From: Polyangia bacterium
Lineage (GTDB): Bacteria > Myxococcota_A > Polyangia > Nannocystales > Nannocystaceae
Assembly: GCA_030424595.1 (NCBI GenBank)
Contig: JAUHWG010000052.1
Coordinates: 1 to 33,765, forward strand
Direction of reading: 5' to 3'
DNA: 33,765 nucleotides
Position numbers and translations under genes: made by a program. Positions 27,657-33,765 of the stretch are shown piece by piece (positions within the stretch are counted from its first letter, which is position 1; each line of letters begins with the position of its first letter). Below the pieces are notes generated by a model. That model saw only the letters and a list, made by a program, of their open reading frames with translations. It was not told the origin of the DNA and ran no database searches.

Positions 27657-28616
27657 TCAGTCGACGACTTTAAAGGTCTTTGTCGCGAGCTCGACCCCGT
27701 CGACCGAGAAGATCCGCACCCTCCAAGCGCCGACGTACTCGCCGCGGAGGGCCAGGTAGGAGCGCGAACGGTAGGCGTGGGCCGCCGGGATCGTCACTCC
27801 GCGCCGGCGCTGGGCGAGATCCCCGTCCTTCTCCCAGATCACGTCGACGTCCTCCTCGACCCTCCCGTGGACCACGCGGAAGCAGACGTTGACCTCATCA
27901 CCCCCGCTGATCGAAAAATTGTCGTCCTTGCCGCCGCAGCCCTGGCGGGTGTTCTTGGAGCCGAGCCAGATCCTGTCGATGTGGATCCCGCTGGAGCCGA
28001 TCCCCTCGAGGGGCGGGCCGTCATGGACGGAGACAGGGAGGCGGCGGAAGACCTGGGCGATCTTCGCAGGGGTGTCCGGCGGCGGCTCGCGGACGGCGAC
28101 GGGCGAGCCTCCCGGCCCCCCCCGATCGTCCTCACGCTCCTCCTCCGCGAGCTCCTCCGGTTCCTCTGGCGCGCGCTCCTCCAGCTCGGCGCGGGCGGTC
28201 TCCGCGAGCGGGGCCTCGGCCTCCTCGTCCTGCCCGTCGTCCTCGCCCTCGCCGGGGCTTGGCTCGTCGTCACCGCGCAGGCCGCGATCGGTCGGCCGGA
28301 CCCGCTCTCTGCGCGGCCGCTTCGCCTTTGGCCGGACGCCGAGCGCCGCCTCTTGGCTCTTCACCGAGCCCGCCGCGGGGAGACGGACCATCGCCTGGCC
28401 CTCGCTTTGGCTCGGCAGTCGCCGCGCAGACTCTCCGTCACCGCCGCCAGCACCGCAACCGAGCGCTAGCCCAAGGCCGAGCGCTAGCCCGAGGCTGATC
28501 GAGCCCCCTTTCAGGCCCGGCCCTCCGCCAGGCGAGCCCAGGGAGGACGCCGCTCGACGGCTCCTCCACCCGGTGGGAATTCTCCGTCGCGCCCGATAGC
28601 CGCTCCCCAACGGCAC
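27657..28616 (-). CDS. Lipoprotein with C-terminal DUF2914-like domain
   Basis: Protein of 319 residues. GTG 28616 is chosen because GGGGGAG lies 6 nt upstream. It opens an Arg-rich n-region and a hydrophobic stretch (SISLGLALGLGLALGC) with lipobox Cys54. A long charged linker follows, rich in Glu and Asp (EGEDDGQDEEAEAP, EEREDDRGG). The C-terminal 110 residues (NVCFRVVHGRVEEDVDVIWEKDG, then YRSRSYLALRGEYVGAWRVRIFSVDGVELATKTFKV) match the DUF2914 pattern, a small beta domain of unknown function found in bacterial envelope proteins. Upstream of the SGNH-type hydrolase in a likely operon, so it may anchor or aid that enzyme; this is inference. Confidence 0.75.
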   Translation of the reverse strand: MPLGSGYRARRRIPTGWRSRRAASSLGSPGGGPGLKGGSISLGLALGLGLALGCGAGGGDGESARRLPSQSEGQAMVRLPAAGSVKSQEAALGVRPKAKRPRRERVRPTDRGLRGDDEPSPGEGEDDGQDEEAEAPLAETARAELEERAPEEPEELAEEEREDDRGGPGGSPVAVREPPPDTPAKIAQVFRRLPVSVHDGPPLEGIGSSGIHIDRIWLGSKNTRQGCGGKDDNFSISGGDEVNVCFRVVHGRVEEDVDVIWEKDGDLAQRRRGVTIPAAHAYRSRSYLALRGEYVGAWRVRIFSVDGVELATKTFKVVD

Positions 28617-29014
28617 GCGTGGCTCCCCCGATGCGGACACATCGGCATCGTAGCAGGGGGATCGCGACGGTGTGGAATAGACCGATCGCCTGATTCGTCG
28701 CGCCCCCCGCGATCGCGAGGAGGCGGGATCGATCATTGTTCGCGCGCATCGATGAGCGATCAGAGGGCGATCGGAGAGCGATAAGAGAGCTCTCCGAGGA
28801 GGGCCAGGACCAAGGAATAGGCGTCTTGTCGGTAGTCAGGCGCACGTCGAGAGCGCAAGCAGGGGGAGATCACTCCAGGCCTCGATGGCACGATTGATAG
28901 CGCCCGCCGCAGACCTCTCCTCGCAGTCTCTCCGTTCTGTGCGCCACGTGCGCGAACGATCATCGTCCGGTCGAGCTTGCTCGGATCTCGCCTCGCGGTC
29001 TAAAGACAGTGGCC
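28617..29014. other. Divergent intergenic region
   Basis: 398 bp between divergent lipoprotein genes. It contains several short related units around 28751-28790 (GAGCGATCAGAGGGCGATCGGAGAGCGAT type) and the palindrome GAGAGCTCTC at about 28785. A weak promoter-like pair for the plus gene (TTGCTC ... TCTAAA, 16 bp apart) lies just before 29009. No gene is seen. Confidence 0.4.
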
Positions 29015-30025
29015 ATGCTCGGCTCACGCGTCCGTCGCTCGCTCCCCCGACTCCTCGTCCTCCCCGCCTTCGCGGGCCTGATGGCGTTGGGCTGCGACAC
29101 CCAGCATTACACCTCGGACTGGGACAAGCACCCGCAGCGCGAGGTGCCGATGTCCGGACGCGAGGTCCCGGCGGGCTCCTTCGAGGGCGTGCCGCAGAGC
29201 CTCCTCAACGAGTACGCAGGACGGGAGATGGTCCCCCGCGAGGAGTCGGAGACCTGGCAGATCCCGGAGAAGAGCAAGCGGATCCCGGTCGCCCTCCTGA
29301 TCGCGGCGGCCCACGACAACTACGAAGACCTCGACATGTTCTTCACCGAGGACGCCCGCTGGGGCTTCCCGGACCGCCGGGAGTTCGACTCCTTCCCGGT
29401 CTTTGACGACGACGGCGGAGCTCGCTTCGTCGAGGTCCTCCGCTCGACCGCCTCGCGCTTCAGCGGCAAGGCGGCCTTCACCTGCCCGCCGCAGATCAAC
29501 GCCGCCTCTTCGCTGATCCGCGCTGGCGCCGAGCCCTACTGGTGCTGGTACATGAGCAACGACCACCTCGAGGTCATCGCGTTCAAGCTGGTGACCGAGG
29601 GCGGCCGCGCCAGGATCGACTACGTCGGCATGTACGTCGACCGCCCGACCGGGCCCGTCCCGGTCCGCTCCGAAGAGGGCGATCGATCGCCGCCCTGGGG
29701 GCCGGAGATGAAGAAGCGCTCGGCGACAACGCCGATGCCGCGGCTCTCCCCCACCCCCGGCGGCCTCGGCGGCCCCGGTGGCCCCGGCGGCGGCCTCTCC
29801 CCCCTCCCCCTCACTCCCCCCCCCGGCACCCCCGGCGGTCTCGTTCTCCCCCCGGGTGCTCCCCCCGCGACTCCCCCCGTCGGCGGGCCCGCTGCCGGCG
29901 GGACGGTCCCCGCTGGCGGCTCCCCTCCCGCCCCCGCTGGCGCCACCCCGACGCCGGCCGGCCCCCCCTCAGAGGGCGCTCCAGGGGCCCCCGCTGCCGG
30001 CTCCCCTCCGGCTCCCGCCGGCTAG
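29015..30025 (+). CDS. Lipoprotein with Pro/Gly-rich C-terminal tail
   Basis: Protein of 336 residues. ATG 29015 is preferred over a GTG two codons earlier. The signal peptide ends LMALGC (Cys27). A folded domain (about 35-215) includes RIPVALLIAAAHDNYEDLDMFFTEDARWGFPDRREFDSFPVF, AFTCPPQINAASSLIRAGAEPYWCWYMSND and RIDYVGMYVDRP. That pattern of a helix pair, then strands, could be an NTF2-like fold, but I cannot confirm it. The last 100 residues are almost only Pro, Gly, Ala and Thr (GGPGGPGGGLSP, GGSPPAPAG), a likely flexible cell-wall or surface tail. Convergent with the next two genes. Confidence 0.8.
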   Translation: MLGSRVRRSLPRLLVLPAFAGLMALGCDTQHYTSDWDKHPQREVPMSGREVPAGSFEGVPQSLLNEYAGREMVPREESETWQIPEKSKRIPVALLIAAAHDNYEDLDMFFTEDARWGFPDRREFDSFPVFDDDGGARFVEVLRSTASRFSGKAAFTCPPQINAASSLIRAGAEPYWCWYMSNDHLEVIAFKLVTEGGRARIDYVGMYVDRPTGPVPVRSEEGDRSPPWGPEMKKRSATTPMPRLSPTPGGLGGPGGPGGGLSPLPLTPPPGTPGGLVLPPGAPPATPPVGGPAAGGTVPAGGSPPAPAGATPTPAGPPSEGAPGAPAAGSPPAPAG

Positions 30026-30033
30026 CAGTGGCA

Positions 30034-30062
30034 ACGATTCCGTGTGCTCGCGCCGGAATCGT
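30034..30062. terminator. Hairpin after plus-strand lipoprotein
   Basis: ACGATTCCG (30034-30042) pairs with CGGAATCGT (30054-30062) across an 11 nt loop, 9 bp after the stop codon. No U-tract follows. Confidence 0.55.
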
Positions 30063-30113
30063 CGGCCCTGAGCTTCGACGAAACGCCGCTGTGCCGGGCT
30101 GTACTGCACATTT

Positions 30114-30186
30114 CGGCGGGGCCGAGGGGCGACGATGGCTGGAGCGCGCGCGACACTTTTTTGCCACGGGCTGCGAGGCCCCGCCG
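30114..30186. other. Long-range inverted repeat between convergent genes
   Basis: CGGCGGGGCC (30114-30123) and GGCCCCGCCG (30177-30186) are perfect 10 bp inverted repeats 53 bp apart. The loop contains GCGCGCGC and a run of six T, rare here. It may be a structured transcript end or small RNA; unproven. Confidence 0.35.
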
Positions 30187-30212
30187 GCGCCCACGCAACG
30201 CGCGCTCCTGTC

Positions 30213-30230
30213 GTGGGCTGACAAGCCCAC
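30213..30230. terminator. Hairpin after minus-strand lipoprotein pair
   Basis: GTGGGCT (30213-30219), loop GACA, AGCCCAC (30224-30230), located 33 bp past the stop codon of the minus-strand lipoprotein. Terminator by position; no U-tract. Confidence 0.45.
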
Positions 30231-30262
30231 AACGCTCCTCGCCCGAGGCAGTCACCCGCGCC

Positions 30263-30961
30263 CTACGGGAGCGCCGGGAAGATCGGCTCGCACGTCGAGG
30301 CATCGGCGACAGGTCCGGTGCGGACCAAGGCTCCACCCTCGAACCCATAGGCCCCGGCGCGCTCGAGCAACGCCGGATCGGGCTCCCCCCCCGCCGCCTC
30401 CGGCAGGCGACCCTCGACGCTGAACACCAGCGCGCCGCAGTCGAGGGGGGTGAGCGTGTGGATCGGCCCGACCTCCGTGTGGTCGATGACCGAACGCTCG
30501 CCCCACCACAGCTCGGCGAAGAGCACGCGCTCGCCGTCGAGGCCCGCGCCGAACCACACCTCGACCGGATGCTCGCTCTCAGGTCCCTCGACGATCGCCA
30601 GCAGCCCGGGGCCGACAGAGCTCGTCGCGCCCTCCCAGCGACAGCGCCCCGGCGCCTCCGCGCAGGGTCGTGGCGCCTCTACCGAGAGGCCCGCGACCCC
30701 GGGCGTCGAGCTCACGAGGCGAAGCTCGCCGTCGCTCGAGAGGAGCGCCCAAGGACAGGTCGCGCCGTCGAAGACCGCGAGCGCTGCGTCATCGACCGCG
30801 CCGCAGACGACCGCGACAGCGACCTCGTCTGGGGTCGAGGTCGACGTCTGGCTCGCCCCGCTGACCTGACCGCTGCAGGCCCCCGAGACGATGAGGCCGC
30901 AGCCCACGGCCGCGCCGAGGAGCCCGTCGCCGAGCCTGCTCGAGGTGCTGGCGTTCGCCAC
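30263..30961 (-). CDS. Hypothetical lipoprotein
   Basis: Protein of 232 residues with an unrecognised fold. GTG 30961 is chosen because it begins 5 bp after the upstream gene's stop and opens a signal peptide (RLGDGLLGAAVGCGLIVSGAC) with candidate lipobox Cys at 21 or 29. The rest holds paired Cys (VVCGAVDD, ATCPWALL, PCAEAPGRCRWEG, LDCGALVF, STCEPIFP) and beta-rich sequence such as ELRLVSSTPGV and GALVFSVEGRL. It probably forms an operon with the upstream lipoprotein. The role is unknown. Confidence 0.65.
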   Translation of the reverse strand: MANASTSSRLGDGLLGAAVGCGLIVSGACSGQVSGASQTSTSTPDEVAVAVVCGAVDDAALAVFDGATCPWALLSSDGELRLVSSTPGVAGLSVEAPRPCAEAPGRCRWEGATSSVGPGLLAIVEGPESEHPVEVWFGAGLDGERVLFAELWWGERSVIDHTEVGPIHTLTPLDCGALVFSVEGRLPEAAGGEPDPALLERAGAYGFEGGALVRTGPVADASTCEPIFPALP

Positions 30962-30966
30962 AGGCC

Positions 30967-31572
30967 CTAGCGCGCGACCGTCACCTGCATGCAGCCGCGA
31001 CCGTCGAGGCCGGCGTTCGCGAGGCTGGTGCCGAACGCCTCGACCGCCCAGATCTGGGCGCCGTTGGAGTCGTAGCCGGCGACGGACGAGGGCGCGAGGG
31101 AGACCTGCGGCGTGCACTCGGTGAGGTTCTCGAGGGGGAGGGGACCTATCGGGATCTTGCGACCCTCGATCCCGGCGGGGTCGATGCCCGTCATCGAGAT
31201 CTGGAAGTTCGCGTTCATGCCCGTGAAGTTCTGCTTGAAGCTCTGAACCTCACAGGCGAACGTGCCGGCGATCTCCTCGGAGCACAGGCGCTCCTCCCAC
31301 TCGAGGAACACCTCCTCGCCCTCGACACCGTCCTGGGCGTAGTTGCTGTTGGTGCTCGTGTAGAACTCTTGGAGGCAGGTGCCGTAGTTGACCGTGAGCC
31401 GGATCTCGGTGGTCCCGGCGAAGAGCTCGCCGACCTTGTCCTGCCACAGGAGCGAGGGGCTCGCCTGAACACAGACGTACCCGTGCTCCTCCGGCGGAGT
31501 GTCCTCGGGGCAGCCCGACAGGCACACCGTTGCAACGCTGGAAAGGACCAGAACACGGGCAAGCGACTTCAT
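30967..31572 (-). CDS. Hypothetical lipoprotein
   Basis: Protein of 201 residues. ATG 31572 gives MKSLARVLVLSSVATVCLSGC with a perfect lipobox (Cys21). An in-frame ATG at 31593 would add seven residues. The mature part has several Cys (YVCVQ, GTCLQEF, LCSEEIAGTFACEVQ, TECTP, GRGCMQV) and reads as a beta-rich secreted domain. No known family is recognised. It is first of a two-lipoprotein pair on the minus strand. Its start region faces the cyclase-like gene on the plus strand. Confidence 0.78.
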   Translation of the reverse strand: MKSLARVLVLSSVATVCLSGCPEDTPPEEHGYVCVQASPSLLWQDKVGELFAGTTEIRLTVNYGTCLQEFYTSTNSNYAQDGVEGEEVFLEWEERLCSEEIAGTFACEVQSFKQNFTGMNANFQISMTGIDPAGIEGRKIPIGPLPLENLTECTPQVSLAPSSVAGYDSNGAQIWAVEAFGTSLANAGLDGRGCMQVTVAR

Positions 31573-31778
31573 CGTGCGGAGTTTCTCAGCCATCGCCTGC
31601 GGTCGCAAGACCCCATTCAAGCGCGCCTTCGCGAGCGATGAGGCCGGGGTGCGCAGACCTCTTGTGACGCCTGTCACCGGGTGCAAATCAGGGCCCGTGC
31701 TAGCTTTCAGCCGCTTTTGGACATGCGCGGACTACGCGCACATGTGCACATCCAGAGGCTCACCGGAGTTGGGACATC
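31573..31778. promoter_or_regulatory. Divergent control region of lipoprotein pair and cyclase-like gene
   Basis: Two palindromes stand out: GTGAC-GCCT-GTCAC (31664-31677) and GCACATGTGC (31738-31747), possible operators. TTGGAC (31717-31722) could be a -35 as before speA, but no good -10 follows at 17 bp. GGAG (31764-31767) lies before the ATG at 31779. Confidence 0.3.
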
Positions 31779-33632
31779 ATGGGCAGCTACGCGGCAAACG
31801 GGACCGGCTACAGCCGTCTTGAGGCGGCAATCGATCGCTCCTTGGAGGCCGCGGCGCTCTGGCGCAAGCGGGCCCTCGATCCGAGCTCCCCCTGGCAGGT
31901 CCGCGTCCCCGACATCGGCGTCGCCGCGGAGGTGATCCTCGCGGATCGCCTCTTCCATGATCTGACCGACCCGGAGCGCGAGGGGCTGCTGGCGTGGATC
32001 CGAGCCCTCCAGCTCCCCTCGGGCGCCTGGGCCGATCCGGTCACCGGCGCCCCCGACCTCTCCTTGACCTCCCTCGGCTGGTGGGCCTGCGTCGAGGGCG
32101 GCGACGACCCGAAGAGCGAGCGCCTGGTCCGCGCCCTGCGGATCGTCCACGAGCTCGGCGGCGCCCAGCGGGCGAGCTTCACCGTCCGCCTATGGTTGGC
32201 GATCGCCGACAAGATCCCCTGGGGCTGGCTGCCGGCGATCCCCGCGGAGCTCTGGCTCCTGCCGCCGAGCTCGGTGCTCTCGCCGAGCCGGATGTGCCCT
32301 TGGGCACGGGGCCTGCTGACCCCCTACCTCCTCCTCACACGCGCCCCCGCGCGGATCCACCTCAGCGACGCCTCGCCGCTGCTGATCAGCCACGGCGGGA
32401 CGACGATCCCGCCGCGGATCACCCGCGACGGGCTCGTCGGCGATCTCGTCCAGAACTTCGACACCGCGATCAAGCTGCTCCGCAAGCTGCCCCGCGGCCC
32501 CCTGCGGCAGATGGCCCTCGGCCGCGCCCAGACCTGGCTCGCCGGGGCCCAGCAGGCCCACGGCGGGTGGTTCTCCGCCCGGCCGACGCTCCTCAGCCTC
32601 CTCGCTCACCGGGTCGCCGGGGCGAACTTCGACGACCCTCGGATCCGCCGCGGCCTCGGCTACCTCCGCCAAGGTCGCGGCCTCACCCGGATCGCCAGCG
32701 GTGAGCATGCCGGCGAGGTCCACCTCTGTCAGGGGCTCACCGGCGCCCCGGTCGAGATCATCGCCCGCCTCTCAAGGGCCAGCCTCGCCCAGGAGGACAC
32801 GATCCCCTGGCTCCTCTCGCAGGAGCTCAGCGAGCCCGGCGAGTGGCAGTACCGGACCAACGCGCCCGCCGGCGGCTGGCCGAGCGAGGCCGGCGCCCGC
32901 CAGCTCCTCGACATCGACGCGACCTCCGAGGTGCTCGACACCCTCCTGGCGATGCCCAAGGACTCGAAGCGGCGCGCACCGGCCTGGGCGGCGATGCGGC
33001 GGGCGCTCGAGGTGCTGATCGCCGCCCAGGAGCCCGACGGGAGCTTCGCCCGCTATGAGCGCGGCGAGGCCGAGGTCTGGCTCAAGGGGGCGCCCTGGCG
33101 CGACGCCGAGTTCCTCGCCGACGCCTCCGCCGACGGCGAGGCCAAGGTCAAGCGCACGGCCAAGGCGCTGCGTCACCTCGCGCGGATGGGCTGGCGCGCC
33201 GACGACGATCGAGTCGCCCGCGGCGTACGCTGGCTCGAAGGACATGTCGCGAAGAACATCGGCGTCGACAGCGTCGAGACCCTCGCGACCCTCGCCCTCA
33301 GCGTCGCCGATCTCTTCCCGCCCGAGAGCTCGCTGCGGCAGACGATCGAGCGCCACCTCCGGGGGAGACAGCGGGAGGACGGATCCTTCGGCGACATCGT
33401 CGCGACCGCCCACGCCCTCAGCGGGCTCCTCGCCTTCGAGCCCTCCCCCTGCGTCCAGACCATCCGCGCCGCCCGTCACCTCGTCGCTCAGATCGAGCTC
33501 CACGGCGAGGACCTCCCGGGTGCGACCGTCGCCGGTCACGGGCTCAGTCCCCACTCCTACGACCCCTCCGCCGGCATCCGCGAGGCCGGCATCGCCCTCC
33601 AGAGCTTCGCCGCCCGCGGCGGTCAGCTCTAG
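31779..33632 (+). CDS. Squalene-hopene-cyclase-like terpene cyclase with altered DXDD motif
   Basis: Protein of 617 residues, near the length of squalene-hopene cyclase (about 630), with the alpha/alpha-barrel repeat pattern. QW-type repeats include LQLPSGAW (77-84), AQQAHGGW (257-264), QEPDGSF (417-423) and QREDGSFGD near the C-terminus. MCPWARGLLTPYLLL (172-186) matches the SHC WARATxxPL block. PAGGWPSEAGARQLLDIDATSEVL matches the region carrying the catalytic DXDDTA, but here it is D378-I-D380-A381-T-S. The two Asp of DxD are kept, while the last Asp and the usual TA are changed. The substrate may differ from squalene, or the protein may be a non-canonical cyclase. No hopanoid genes are near. 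Confidence 0.8.
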   Translation: MGSYAANGTGYSRLEAAIDRSLEAAALWRKRALDPSSPWQVRVPDIGVAAEVILADRLFHDLTDPEREGLLAWIRALQLPSGAWADPVTGAPDLSLTSLGWWACVEGGDDPKSERLVRALRIVHELGGAQRASFTVRLWLAIADKIPWGWLPAIPAELWLLPPSSVLSPSRMCPWARGLLTPYLLLTRAPARIHLSDASPLLISHGGTTIPPRITRDGLVGDLVQNFDTAIKLLRKLPRGPLRQMALGRAQTWLAGAQQAHGGWFSARPTLLSLLAHRVAGANFDDPRIRRGLGYLRQGRGLTRIASGEHAGEVHLCQGLTGAPVEIIARLSRASLAQEDTIPWLLSQELSEPGEWQYRTNAPAGGWPSEAGARQLLDIDATSEVLDTLLAMPKDSKRRAPAWAAMRRALEVLIAAQEPDGSFARYERGEAEVWLKGAPWRDAEFLADASADGEAKVKRTAKALRHLARMGWRADDDRVARGVRWLEGHVAKNIGVDSVETLATLALSVADLFPPESSLRQTIERHLRGRQREDGSFGDIVATAHALSGLLAFEPSPCVQTIRAARHLVAQIELHGEDLPGATVAGHGLSPHSYDPSAGIREAGIALQSFAARGGQL

Positions 33633-33646
33633 CCCCGAAGACCCGC

Positions 33647-33765
33647 GCCGAGAAGGCCGAGAAGGCCGAGAAGGCCGAGAAGGCCGAGAAGGCCGAGAAG
33701 GCCGAGAAGGCCGAGAAGGCCGAGAAGGCCGAGAAGGCCGAGAAGGCCGAGAAGGCCGAGAAGGC
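33647..33765 (+). repeat. 9 bp tandem repeat (about 13 units), truncated by window edge
   Basis: The unit GAGAAGGCC repeats without error from just after the cyclase-like stop codon (33632) to the window end. In one frame it reads Glu-Lys-Ala repeats, but no start codon lies before it and the cyclase frame has already stopped. The full extent is unknown. Confidence 0.95.

Overview
The window (33.8 kb, very GC-rich, codons mostly ending in G or C) looks like chromosomal DNA of a myxobacterium, most likely of the Nannocystis/Plesiocystis group. This is inferred from the gene style: many secreted lipoproteins with long Thr/Asp/Ser-rich linkers, MopE-like Asp/Cys metal-binding motifs, large HTTM membrane proteins and an E. 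coli-type SpeD. No taxonomic search could be run. No transposase, integrase, phage gene, CRISPR array or tRNA was seen.

Layout. 1-295: 5' end of a 16S rRNA gene on the minus strand, with a boxA-like site and two candidate promoters behind it. 1.2-2.0 kb: speD (minus). 2.2-7.8 kb: two tandem HTTM paralogues (plus). 7.8-8.3 kb: a structured element followed by a 59-61 bp repeat array. 8.3-10.2 kb: a membrane protein and dapD (minus). 10.4 kb: a small secreted Cys-rich protein. 11.0-12.7 kb: ettA (minus), divergent from speA (12.8-14.9 kb, plus). 15.0-18.5 kb (minus): ridA and a translationally coupled amidohydrolase pair. 18.8-21.3 kb (plus): a UbiA-family prenyltransferase, an unknown gene and truC, joined by GTGA overlaps, then a lipoprotein. 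22.8-23.4 kb: GC-rich repeats. 23.4-25.5 kb: a MAPEG protein, a lipoprotein and a small membrane protein. 25.8-26.5 kb: a second copy of the structured element with its own 58 bp array. 26.5-28.6 kb (minus): a DUF2914-like lipoprotein and an SGNH-type hydrolase. 29.0-31.6 kb: three lipoproteins. 31.8-33.6 kb: a squalene-hopene-cyclase-like protein, then a 9 bp repeat running off the window.

Pathways visible are polyamine synthesis (speA, speD), lysine/diaminopimelate (dapD), quinone-type prenylation (UbiA family), translation and tRNA modification (ettA, truC), and a terpene-cyclase-like protein. The rest is mostly envelope and secreted protein.

The most unusual signals are outside the genes. 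(1) A 147-149 bp element occurs twice, 18 kb apart. Its nested hairpin core is nearly identical in both copies, and the outer stem changes length on both sides together. Each copy is followed by a tandem array that ends at the stop codon of a minus-strand gene. (2) Several genes have short tandem repeats that include or abut their own stop codon (speD, ridA, a small membrane protein), as if the 3' end had been copied in tandem. (3) Two enzyme-family proteins have altered catalytic motifs: an amidohydrolase lacking its metal ligands beside an intact partner, and a cyclase with DIDA in place of DXDD.
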